DNA of 64,000 nucleotides from Trissonchulus latispiculum (Eukaryota; Nematoda; Enoplea; Enoplida; Ironidae). The translations under genes and the position numbers were made by a program. The notes under the pieces are model-generated. The model did not search any database and was not told the DNA's origin. It saw nothing but the letters and a program-made list of their open reading frames with translations. Positions 40,725 through 50,798 of this stretch are shown here, piece after piece; within the stretch, counting starts at the first letter, position 1, and each line of letters opens with the position of its first letter. The DNA lies in NCBI GenBank assembly GCA_030248195.1, contig JASAND010028097.1:62001-126000 (forward strand). Direction: 5' to 3'.

Positions 40725-40729
40725 CAATA

Positions 40730-43627
40730 ATCTTCAATAATCACTTTCCGAGCAAAATCTAGTACTGTTATGAATTTCGTACTAACTCTATGGTGATCAA
40801 TAAGTCTGACAGTTTCGGTATATGCATAGGGCTTAACGAACACGCCAGTTCACAGTCAATAGACAAACAATGCTAGAACACTCCAAAACAAAGACGCGGT
40901 TTCTGACTTTTTCAATAAACTTTAAAGGCAGAAGTTGTACTTCATTATCGACAGAGAATAGCAACAAAGCAAACTTCTTGTTATTATTAATAATGTTTTT
41001 TCCATCAAGCATTGGGACAAAAACTACTTTGGAGAAACGTTCATTGTATCGCTAGACAATTCCACAAAGGAATAGAATCCTATTCTAGTCAAGATTACAA
41101 TGTCAAACTAGATGTTTTTCGAAAGATTATCCATAAGCTTTCGAAATTAAGCAAACAGGATTTTTAAGTAGCAGTAAAAACAAAAACACACATTGCAGGT
41201 TTGTTTCCAGCCTACCAAAATTCGGGAACGAGACTGCTGGCAATCCTGCACGTCAAGAAAATGATGACAAAGCTTTCAACAATTGAGACACTTCAGTTCT
41301 AAATTTGAGGCTTGTAAACTTGGAATCGAAAAATGAGTGGCAATTGTGACAGACACCTACGTTAAAAAACCGACACACTGAAGACAGCGGCGCTACAAAT
41401 GGAGTAAAATTTGAAATATCGTTCCGTTTTGGTTTAACATTAATTTTAAACATTACGCGCTCGTTGAAGTTTAAGCAAGTATTTTGAACAGCCAGCTGTG
41501 CCTATCGATTTTTCCATTTTCGGGCGATTATTCTGCCTAAGATATTCAACACTACAGGAATTAATTTCGTCCTAAATAAAGCCTTTACCTATTCAATTTA
41601 TACACCTCCGATTGGTTGATCCGCTTTTTTGTTGAAATTTCTACATCTTTCTCTTCACCCTCATCAAACACTCACTCACAATCAGATCTCAATCTCAGTC
41701 TCAATCTCAATCTCAGTCTGACAATCACTCACAACCTTTTGGACGATATTAGCTCATAAAGGAATAAAGAGGAATCAGTAACGCTAATTGTGAATTCGAT
41801 GATCTCGATTCGATTCGAATTCGATGATGTGTCGCCGGACAGTTTTTCGACTGATCGTTTAGAATCCATCAGGAAATGGCAAAGCGAATCCACCATTCAG
41901 CGGTACCGTGTCTCGCAAGTATTCAGAGGCATTGCCAGATTGCAAACAATTGCTAACATATCTCGTCAGAAGTCCATAGCATGGTCAGAATTATAATGAA
42001 ATGAGCCAACTGAGCAACCTTGTGGGCCAGTTTTCAGGGGCACGAATGCCCCAACGCCCCAACATAACATTAGAATTGAAGTTTTTATTTGGTTACACAG
42101 AAAATAAACAAGAATGCGGTTTAGTTATTGTTATTCATGAGTAGTTTCAGTATCGACTCTCAGTGCGCCGAAACTGAAAAGCCGAAACTGCGCATATGTA
42201 AAAAGCATCTGCTGTATTTTTGATCACTGGAAAAGCTCTCAGAGAATAAAGTGTGCTGAAAAATTATCAGAACGGGTCATTCTATTTATTCCTTTCTATA
42301 GAAAGGAGAAGAGAAAATCACTAAGGGGTTTCAAAAGTGAGAACCTTTATGTTGAGGCAGGCTTAAATGACAGATTCAATACATAATGAATCGAATGCCA
42401 TCACAGAGTAACCATTAACACAAAGCTGATATTCATTTAAGTTGCATTGATTCCTCGGAAATTTAAACAGGTTGAAGTTTGTTCAACCACGATATGGCGC
42501 TTAATTAATAGCCTTAGAAGCCTGTCAACCTGTCCCGTATAGGCGTATATATAAAAGTATTCTAGGAAAATTTAGTCCACCATTCCAACTGCATTGTATT
42601 TGACAGGCTTCAGTTCACTAAATCTCACACTCAAATTATCTCAGCTGTCCGTTTTGCAGAAACTCCACTGTAGCAAGTCTGAATCTTATTTTTGTCTTTA
42701 ACTTGGCCGTTTAAAGGTAACAAAAATGAATGGATTGTACTCTTGCTGTAAGGAAATACAAAGGAGCAGGTAAAATTGATATTCGAAATAACTGTTTCAT
42801 TAATGCATCGCCAGCCACACGATGTAGGCACTTTGGTAATTAAAGTTTTGAAGCTTTTTAAAATGCGAGAATACTAAAATTTGGGTAGGAGTGTACAGAC
42901 TACTTAGTTAGAATAGAGTTGGGATATTGCTTAGTTGCATGTCGTAAAACAGGAAGCATTAGTGCAAGAAATGCCAATTTGCTTTGAATTACTCAAAAAC
43001 CCAAAAGGGACCCATGGTAATACCTAAAATTTTTAACCAAAACATTAGATATTAAATTACCAAAACTAACATAGTTACAGCTCGGAACCTGTAATCCGCA
43101 TTGTTTGTGTGTCGCAGAAAACCTAGGTATATCCTAATTAAGTTCATGCTGAATTCTGGTGGTAGAAAATTATGTAATGGTAGACGGAGCGGAGAATGAG
43201 ACAATCTAGATCTTAAATGAGATGAGCATGTTATGTGAGTGAACGTCTCTTGGGCAGGAGGACACAGCAGGCACATTTTCTGATTGCATTAACTAGCAAA
43301 GTCAAATTATTGAGGGGAAAACGTCGCCGCCTCTTTAGAAGAAAGGAACAGATAATCGTTGTGGAAGCAGTTTGGAATGGAACCAAAGAAACAATGAAAG
43401 TGCTGGCGCTGTTAGTGGAGCTTTCAGCAAATTTTAAAGCCAAATTTGTAAAATTGGTTTAAGTGCAATCAATCCTAAACTTAGTAGCTGTGGAAAACGC
43501 AAACTTTTTTCGTGAATTAGAATAACGGAAATAAAGAAATAATGAGAAACAGAAACGATCCAATTAAATACCTAGCTAAATTAAAAATTTCATATGATAA
43601 AAGGAAATTACCCACTACTTCATTAGG
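40730..43627. other. Intergenic region, no supported gene
   Basis: A short array of CTCAATCTCAGT units lies at 41680-41730. No repeat or RNA gene was recognised elsewhere. Open frames at 41790-41996 (plus) and 42631-42831 (minus) are discussed separately. Confidence 0.4.
41790..41996 (+). CDS. Short open frame, possible orphan exon or small protein
   Basis: 68 codons from ATG to TAA. The composition is protein-like, with KWQSESTIQRYRVSQVF and a Ser/Arg-rich, moderately hydrophilic profile, but there is no domain and no neighbouring exon I can join. It may be chance. Confidence 0.2.
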   Translation: MNSMISIRFEFDDVSPDSFSTDRLESIRKWQSESTIQRYRVSQVFRGIARLQTIANISRQKSIAWSEL

Positions 43628-43760
43628 ATGTTCGAAGGACGCAAATCTGACACACTTACATTTGACTTGCTTAAAGATAAGGTCTTAGAATGTGGAAAGA
43701 AAACTAAGGAATTTGTCGTATTTTTAGTTACAGAATGGCCCAGGTGGATACTTCTAAGTG
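43628..43760 (+). CDS. CBM48 gene exon 1
   Basis: 133 nt from ATG at 43628, the first ATG after an in-frame stop at 43598; ends in phase 1 (donor GTGAGT). It encodes a charged N terminus and the first residues of the membrane segment (TEWPRWILLS). Confidence 0.75.
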
Positions 43761-46700
43761 GTGAGTATTGTTGTTGAATTCTATTGTTATACCTATAGCG
43801 TTTTGTTTCACAATCCAATGCTAAATCGCCTGATTTATAGTTAGCTCGAGTTGGACCTGCCTATGTAAATATGAAGTATAGAAACTATGAAATTGCAGGC
43901 AATATGAAGGAAACTTACTACTAAACTGATTTCTTAACTGTTTCTTTCGAGGATTCTGAAGTGCTGGTGCTGGTGCTGAAGCGCAGGTGCTGAACTGCCA
44001 TTCTTTTTAATTTTTGGAGACTTCCAAACGTTGCTTCAAATGTCAAGCAGACAAAAATTCAGTAACAGGTTCAGTTACTACTTGTCAAAACGGTTGTTCC
44101 TTTTACTGACTATTATTTATTGCGACATCATTATTCTACTATTTTATTATTATTTCCATTATTTTTATATTACTACCGTTGTATTATTTTTATAGCTTTG
44201 GCGATATTTCTGGCATATGTGATTACTAGATTAATAGATACAGGTAAGGCAGAGTGGTTGGCTATAATTTACAGAGTTTCAGAAAACTTAACTGATCTAG
44301 TAAGTTAGAAGTTAGAATGGTTGCACTTGAATACATTTTGAATCGACCGGATTTTAAAATGAAAATAAAATCGTTGGTTTTTGTGGTTTATGCATATTAT
44401 ATTTTTGATTTCCAAAGGTACCACGAGGGAACCAAGATTTATTGATTTGGTACAGTACAAGTACATAAATATGAAGCTTACTTTAATTCGATTTTATGCA
44501 GAATACATTTTGATAATAGTAAACCTACAGAGGGGGATGATGTTGACCAGCTGACCGCTGGTTCTAATTTTCAGTACCCGTAAGACTTATCTCTTGCAGA
44601 TTTATCACTGTCGCAGTATTATTTTGATATTTAGTCTGGGGTCCACAAATAGCTAATGACGACGATACTGAGATGAGAAAACTCAGGCGATTGCGTCAAC
44701 GTTCAGCGGGATTGGATAGCCCACATCGAAGTCCAAGAGGTTCCATTCAGCAAGAGGTTATAAGTTTGGCAAGCCCAAATCCTGAAAGCAAAGCTACGTT
44801 GAAAGCACCCTCACAAGTTTCGGAAAAAAGAACAAGTCCTAATGTGTCACCACAAAAGACTGATTCCCGAGCCACTGTCTCAGAATCGACGTCTCAACCT
44901 CAAGGTTCTAATCAAGTTACTAGAACAATAGAAAATCAACTTGGACTGAAGAATGTTCTGAACCCTATTCAACCAGGGGTTCCCAAGTCCAACTTAAATG
45001 AGGGATTGGGCAAGTCAAAACCATGGGAATATCATCATGTTCCTAAAAGTGTAAAAAGAAAGGTTGGTGGGAAAACCTTGGAAGATTAAACATGTATTAG
45101 TTACTTCATTTTGGCTTGCTTAAAGACGTCAACGGTATCATGGGATTTAATGCAGCGTTGTCAGATGGAGGCTAAGTTGGACCCCTCTTCTTCTACAATA
45201 TCGCCTTCGACTTAGCATGCGTTTGTAAGCGTCTCCCTGACTGTTACAGTGCAGTGGTAACGTTCTTCCCTCCCCACCCAAATAGAACACAGAATTTCTA
45301 GACTTTGTCCAAACTATTAGCTAACTCCAAACTAAATAACGTAAAGTTATGCTCAGACCTTGTTTACGTTTTCTTTGCAGCTTCATAAAATCGTATCTGC
45401 AGATTCGAATTTTCACCGAAAAGAACACGACGTCGTAAGAAGGGGGGTTACCCGTTATCAGAAAATGGCGTCCCAGCTAAAAATACCTATCAACTGTTTG
45501 GCTCCGTCGCCTGTTGGTTCACCTATTCGTCTTGGATCACCTGATCGAGTTCATCAGCAGCCTAAAGATGGTCAGCACTTTCGGATTGAGTTAGCAACTC
45601 TTCTGTTTCTGCGCAGATTCTCTGAATGTTTTCAGCAATTCCTTTTCCAGTTTTCTGCATTCGGTCCATACACACACCCATACAATGAAATTGGCATCCT
45701 TAGTACATTTCTGCTATTATGAGTGCAACTTTATTCAAGACCATCAACTGCTTTTGTTTGGATTAGCAAAATTGTCAATTATTGTCAAGAATTTTCATAT
45801 TTCGTATATAATTTTATTTGTATTTCATCATTCCAGCGTATTATAAGCCCGTAATGAGTAGTCCTTACAAAGATGGTGTTGACAAGTATGATGGAACAAA
45901 GGATGTCTGCAGGGTGTGTCATTTAAAATTTTTATTTTAATCTTCAATATTCAAATTTGTATTATTCAAATCCTCAGTACAGTAAACAGACAGTTCCCTT
46001 TTGTTCCAATGGCAATTGCAATTAAGTAAACTCTAATATTAATTGTTATAATTCATAATATAGTTCAGATGCTTTTTGAGCACTTCTTCCATCATAATTT
46101 GTTCAGCCATTTTAGTATTGTCGCAACACTGTTGCCATGGTTCCAGTCAAATTTCAGTGGCAAGGAGTTGCTGATGAAGTTTATTTAACTGGAAGCTTTT
46201 TCAGTTGGAATTTGAAGGTATCGCATATGCAAGAATACTGTTCATCGACCAAACCAAATCAATTAAATATGGATTAGTACTATCCAAGAGCATATAAGAC
46301 AAGAGTATGTCAATTGGCATGCTCTCTGTTATCAGAGAAAACCTATGTAGCCTTCGCTAAATGATGAGCTTCCCCGCAAATTAGTCCCATCACTTCAAAG
46401 AAATTCTCTCGCTGTTCTTATGACTTGAAGCTCGAAGCAGACACTAAATAAACGAACACTCCGCTCACGTCCACGTACCTCATGTTCCGTTGCGAAATAC
46501 TATAGCGTCGCCGACAGTAAATCCTTTAATTTCTCTTATTTATGTGCTGGACTGACAACGGTGCAATTTCTTTTATGATGCGCTAAATCAATGTTGATTG
46601 ATAGGTACATACATAACACATTTAGCTGATATTTTCAATTGAAGATGTGGATGACCTAATTTTGAGGTTACTTTCAGTTGGCAATCCCTTGGAGGCACTC

Positions 46701-46926
46701 ATTTCATTGATCTTCAGATTCAAGACAACCTTTAAGTTTTTAGATACCAATGGAGAAAATTAAGGATGACGGAATCAAGCAGGTATATCAAATAACATTA
46801 AAACTACCAGAAGGCCATCATGAATTCAAATATATGGTCAATGCGAAGTGGGCCCTTGATGAAGTCTCTCCAACAATACCCAACAAACTTGGTGGTTTCA
46901 ATCATGTCATGCATGTCAATAAATGA
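43628..46926 (+). CDS. Membrane-anchored glycogen-binding (CBM48) protein, seven exons
   Basis: Exons 43628-43760, 44196-44243, 44635-45062, 45381-45570, 45837-45913, 46116-46217 and 46744-46926 join with matching phases into 386 codons. Residues about 39-58 form a single membrane segment (WILLSALAIFLAYVI). Residues 61-300 are Ser/Pro-rich, basic and probably disordered. Residues 301-386 are a CBM48 domain of AMPK-beta type (VYLTGSFFSWN, LPEGHHEFKY, GGFNHVMHV). W323, K355, W362, L375 and N379 align with the glycogen contacts W100, K126, W133, L146 and N150 of mammalian AMPK beta1, so binding is likely. The protein ends right after the domain; the AMPK-beta C-terminal kinase-complex region is missing, so it is not an AMPK subunit. 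The layout resembles STBD1, which tethers glycogen to membranes through a CBM20. The role is inferred; I saw no clear Atg8-interaction motif. Confidence 0.82.
44196..44243 (+). CDS. CBM48 gene exon 2 (48 nt)
   Basis: A micro-exon with phase 1 at both ends, acceptor TTTTATAG and donor GTAAGG. It encodes LAIFLAYVITRLIDT, the rest of the membrane segment. Confidence 0.75.
44635..45062 (+). CDS. CBM48 gene exon 3
   Basis: 428 nt, ends phase 0 (donor GTTGGT). It encodes VWGPQIANDDD, then a basic patch MRKLRRLRQRS and a Ser/Pro/Gln-rich stretch. Confidence 0.78.
45381..45570 (+). CDS. CBM48 gene exon 4
   Basis: 190 nt, phase 0/1, acceptor TTTGCAG. It contains SPVGSPIRLGSPDR, three Ser-Pro sites that could be proline-directed phosphorylation sites. 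Confidence 0.78.
45837..45913 (+). CDS. CBM48 gene exon 5
   Basis: 77 nt, phase 1/0, acceptor ATTCCAG. It encodes YYKPVMSSPYKDGVDKYDG. Confidence 0.75.
46116..46217 (+). CDS. CBM48 gene exon 6: first half of the domain
   Basis: 102 nt, phase 0/0. It encodes VKFQWQGVADEVYLTGSFFS and the following W323, the AMPK-beta W100 equivalent. Confidence 0.88.
46285..46500 (+). mobile_element. Single-arm relic of a foldback element in intron 6
   Basis: CCAAGAGCATATAAGACAAG followed by CATGCTCTCTGTTATCAGA and a TTCGCTA...CCCCGCAAATTAG segment resembles the left arm of element C. No right arm is seen. Confidence 0.45.
46744..46926 (+). CDS. CBM48 gene exon 7: second half of the domain and stop
   Basis: 183 nt, phase 0, ending TGA at 46926. 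It encodes LPEGHHEFKYMVNAKWALDE and GGFNHVMHVNK. The stop overlaps an AATAAA, but the poly(A) signal actually used is more likely near 47266. Confidence 0.9.
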   Translation: MPMEKIKDDGIKQVYQITLKLPEGHHEFKYMVNAKWALDEVSPTIPNKLGGFNHVMHVNK

Positions 46927-47650
46927 AACTAGCCTCCAAAATTATTAAATTACTAAAAACATGAGGAACCTAGTGTCTAAGTAAGTGATTGAATGTGGAC
47001 TCTCGAAAGCAAGACGGGAATTGAAACCTCTTGGCACATTTTCACTGATACATAATTTGATGATGCATGTATCACAGTTCAATCAGAAATGGACAAACAT
47101 GCCAAACGCCAAAGAACATTAACCCGAAAGTGACCTAATTTAGACCATTAGATGGAATTAAGCTAATAGAGGTGTCCTAACGGGTAATGCCGATTTGGTG
47201 ATGTGAGTCGGAGTGGTGTAGTGTCAGGTATCTATCGTCTGGCATAAGCCAAGCCAGCTTTTGGGTGAATAAAAATTTTAGTTTCATATTCTGTGTTTAC
47301 TGTGTGTTCATTTTTAAATTTTAGATGACAATTAGCAATTCCTGTCTGTATGCATTTAGAAATGGGCAGACCGTTTTTTACTTTCCTCTTCGTACGTAGA
47401 TAGGAAAAGCTTCACTTTAATTCGGAGATAATAAGGATTTTTGTTGAGACATACATTAAGGATTCTAGAAAACTAGATAATTAGGTATTTTACCACCTCT
47501 TCATAGATGTTTTCTTCACAATTTAATCCTTAACATTCTATTTTGGTATTGCGCAGTTTCCATAGACAATCTAAGCTTCTTTCGAGGGCATGTATTGCCT
47601 TATTATTTGAAAGCGTAAAGGTGGGATGTTTAACGCATTTGGGTCAGTTC
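46927..47650. other. 3' UTR of the CBM48 gene and intergenic DNA
   Basis: Includes an AATAAA-type signal near 47266. No further exon or repeat was recognised. Confidence 0.5.
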
Positions 47651-48834
47651 TGTCAGGCCAGAGATGGACGCGGGCCGCGGGAGCCCGCGGGATCCCGCGG
47701 GATCCCGCGGGACGGGGCGGGATGGGACGACAACCTTTGTCCCGCGGGATCCCGCGGGACAATAATTTCTTATATTTACTTCAAAATTAGGGAATTTTTA
47801 TGAAAGCTACATATCAGTTTTCAAAACATTACAGTCACACTTCAAATTATTTTATAAAATTCAATTTTAAGGTAATATAAGTTTCATTTGCTGTGCTGGT
47901 TTGCGTATCTTTTCTGATTGAAAGTTTATTGTTTAATTTCGAGTATACGCAGGTAATGTAAATGATTTCGAAGTTGTATAAAGTGTTGATTATGTATAAC
48001 CAGTCAATGGTTTTATTTTTAACTTAAAGACGTGACAAAGCTAGAGACTTTTGAAACTTGGCTTTATCTGCATTGCCTAATTTAATCAGTTATAATTTGC
48101 AAACCAGCTAGTTCTAACAGTGCAATGCAATAATCATGGAACCGATGAGAACAAACACTATTCTGCTGGAGACCATATTGAACGAACCTCAAGCTGCGAA
48201 AATTATGAAACGCAAGTTAAATTTTAAAACATGCAAATCATGTATCAGCATCACATTGAAATTAGACCCTAAAAGTTTTAGTTTTAAGCCAAAAATTTCT
48301 GGGAAATAATCAGTAGGAAATAAAGAAAACCGGATCAAGGCCGGATCCAATCTCTTGACCCAGTGATCCGATCCGAAAAGTGGCCCAAATTGACACGTGA
48401 GTCGGTTCCATCGCTTTTGTACGGCAGTAATTTTCTGATTCCGCTAAATCTGATTTTATTTGGCCAATTTGACCAATATTTTGAAATCAACAATTGATAT
48501 TGTTTGCTTGTAGACGATATAAGCATTTCACATTTTTACACACAGCAGATTATTTGAATAATAAATTAAGTACTGACTTTGCATCTTAGCAAGCAAAAAT
48601 AAATAGCGTAAAGTTTACAGAACAAACTTATTTTAAAGTTTCATATTAAATTAGTATTAATTACCATTAATTTTAGCTAATGAACCAATTAAGAAATTAT
48701 GCGGAATTTTGCGGGACGGGCATTATCGAATTTGCGGGACTGCGGGATCCCGCGGGACGGGACAAGCAAATTGAGTGCGGGACGGGACGGGACGGGACGA
48801 AAAATTTCGTCCCGCGTCCATCTCTGTGTCAGGC
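47651..48834. mobile_element. hAT-like non-autonomous element with perfect 8-bp target duplication
   Basis: The element runs 47659-48826 (1,168 bp), flanked by TGTCAGGC on both sides (47651-47658, 48827-48834). The terminal inverted repeats are CAGAGATGGACGCGGG and its inverse. Subterminal arrays of GGGATCCCGCGGGATCCCGC palindromes lie at both ends (47670-47760, 48700-48815). The 8-bp duplication and CAGAG terminus fit the hAT superfamily. No transposase frame is present. Confidence 0.9.
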
Positions 48835-48884
48835 ATCACTTCGTCGTTCCGTAACCAACCCTTCGGTGGAATTAACCGCAAATT

Positions 48885-49044
<160 letters not shown>

Positions 49045-49096
49045 TGTATTTGTTGGGTCGACCAAACCCTGGTGTACTGCTTTGGTTTTAACACGT

Positions 49097-49490
49097 AATG
49101 ATAAGAGTATGACAAACGTGCAGTGAAGGCCAAAACTATGCAATGCGCGCTGACGTCTGACCCCACACTAACTGATCCCCTCTCACACCGTCCCTAAATG
49201 GGTACGTGCTCCAAACGGAGGTTGCTCACTGCTTTGTATGTTGCTTAACAGGTTGAAATTAACAGGGGCCAATTTGGGGGTGGGCTTAAGCGTTTTTTAT
49301 ATTTGCGTAGTTGCGTACAGTTGCGTAGAAAACAGGCTAAGCGAGTGAGCGACCCCCGTTTGGGACTATGTACTGTACCCATATGGGGCGGTGTGAGAAG
49401 GGCTCAATTTGTCAGCCGATAGAGCGCATAGCGTAGTTTTGACCTTCACCACATCTGTGATGCTTGTCATACTTTTATCATTATGCACTA
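49097..49490. mobile_element. Foldback element G
   Basis: The ends are AATGATAAGAGTATGACA and TGTCATACTTTTATCATT. The arms contain inverted AAACTATG...ATGCG and GGGTACGTGCTCCAAACGG segments. It is related to element C by its GCTCACT/CAAACGG arm; its target duplication is unclear. Confidence 0.65.
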
Positions 49491-49514
49491 TTCATTCTTT
49501 AAAGTATACTTTAG

Positions 49515-49531
49515 TGGCGACGAGGAACTGG
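49515..49531 (+). promoter_or_regulatory. Primer-binding-site-like sequence of a gypsy element
   Basis: TGGCGACGAGGAACTGG sits 13 bp before a gag-like ATG. Its first 11 bases equal the PBS of the miniature LTR element at 11035-12212. Confidence 0.5.
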
Positions 49532-49544
49532 TTTACTTTCTGCG

Positions 49545-49625
49545 ATGGCAGAAAGAAATTTTGGAAGAATTGACTGTTTTGACTCTAATACCATGAGTTG
49601 GGAGTCCTATATAGAGCAAATCTAA
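49545..49625 (+). pseudogene. Gag N-terminal fragment of a gypsy element
   Basis: 27 codons, MAERNFGRIDCFDSNT followed by WESYIEQI, then TAA. This is the usual F...W..Y.E...F opening of gypsy gag. No more of the element follows. Confidence 0.55.
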
Positions 49626-50094
49626 GAGTATTATTTTTAATTTTAATGTTTAGTTACTTTTTAATTATTTTTTTAATTAATTAATAGGCAATCGAGTTAA
49701 ACTTCGGATTCCCAGCTGGAAAAACGTCATTAGGGGAGGGGGGAGGAACGAAAATCATCGGGGATGAGATGAACTCCAGGAACGACCCCATCTCCCCCGC
49801 CCTTACTAGAGTGCGTGACGAGCCGGTGATTCGGCCGTATATTGCAAACCGGCTGATTGGCCGGTCAGTTCATGGTTTCCGATGGTGCATAATACAGTAC
49901 TCGTTTCGTTGTTATGTATGTTATGTTATGTTACATACTTATACTCATATTGTATTCATAAGTTAATCTCATATTGCACTCACGTGGTCGGTCATCACAG
50001 GCAGCGTCTCATATTTGGCGATTTCAAGCAGTACAAAAATCATTGCGTTTCGTTTATGTATCAGGTTTTGATGAGCTGAGCTTATGTAAAAAAC

Positions 50095-50798
50095 GTCAAA
50101 CCAAGAGTCCATAATTTATTCCTTAATATTATAGAAGAAGAGTAAGCCACTAGAGGGCTCTCTTCTTGGCATTGCGTAACGGTGCTCCGACCACAATACG
50201 CGAATGTTCCCCCGTTTGGTGGGGGGGGGGGGTCGACACAAGCATACCCCCTCCCCGTTTAGTGGGGGGGTATGCAAAAGGGGTCCCCGTTTGGTGGGGG
50301 GTGGGCAGAAAGGGGTACCCGTTTGGGGGGGGTCGCCAAGTCAGGCTAAGATTGGATGAATCTGATTGGTTGTTGGCGATCCCCTCCAAACGAGGACCTC
50401 TTTTGTCTACCCCCCCCACCAAACGGGGACACATTTTCCATACCCCCCACCAAACGGGGACCTCACTTTGCTACCCCCCCCCCACCAAACGGGGACCCAT
50501 TTGCGAATAGGACAAAAACTACCGTAATCCTCTGCTCTACCCCCCCCCCCACCAAACGGGGAGGGGGTCTCTGCAATCTGATTGGCTGTTGGCTACCCCC
50601 CACCAAACGGGAACCTCCTTTCTGCTACCCCCCACCAAACGGAGAGGGGGTATGCTTTGTCGAAGAGAGCTACCCCCCACCAAGCGGGGGAACATTCGCG
50701 TATTGTGGTCGGAGCACCGTTACGCAATGCCAAGAAGAGGAGCCCTCTAGTGGCTTATTCTTCTTCTTATAAGTGCAATTATGCACTCTTGGTCAAAC
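50095..50798. mobile_element. Foldback element H with G-rich repeat arms and 7-bp target duplication
   Basis: The element runs 50102-50791, ends CAAGAGTCCATAATT and AATTATGCACTCTTG, flanked by GTCAAAC on both sides. Outer arms of about 85 bp (50131-50212, 50690-50770) are nearly perfect inverses. Inner arms are arrays of CCCCGTTTGGTGGGG units on the left and CCCCACCAAACGGGG on the right. Confidence 0.88.

Larger units (their letters stand above)
38973..40729 (+). mobile_element. Deleted Ty3/gypsy element with two LTRs and 5-bp target duplication
   Basis: LTRs at 38978-39118 and 40566-40724 start TGTTGTGA and end TTTCAATA. CAATA flanks both sides (38973-38977, 40725-40729). A polypurine tract AAGAAGAGGGAATAG precedes the right LTR. 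The 1.4-kb interior keeps only the start of gag and the integrase end of pol; protease, reverse transcriptase and RNase H are gone. Confidence 0.85.

Noticed and set aside
42631..42831. 66-codon frame on the minus strand with a TTCCTTACAG acceptor-like site inside
   Set aside because: The downstream part is open to a stop and could be a last exon, but there is no domain, no partner exon and no repeat of the pattern. Too weak to annotate.
43052..43462. Overlapping frames of about 70 codons on both strands
   Set aside because: Both strands are open over the same bases, the content is low-complexity basic or hydrophobic, and splice sites are lacking.
44120..44195. In-frame upstream extension of the CBM48 membrane segment starting at ATG 44120
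   Set aside because: It is T-rich intron-like sequence ending in a good acceptor. Exon 43628-43760 supplies the start in the correct phase.
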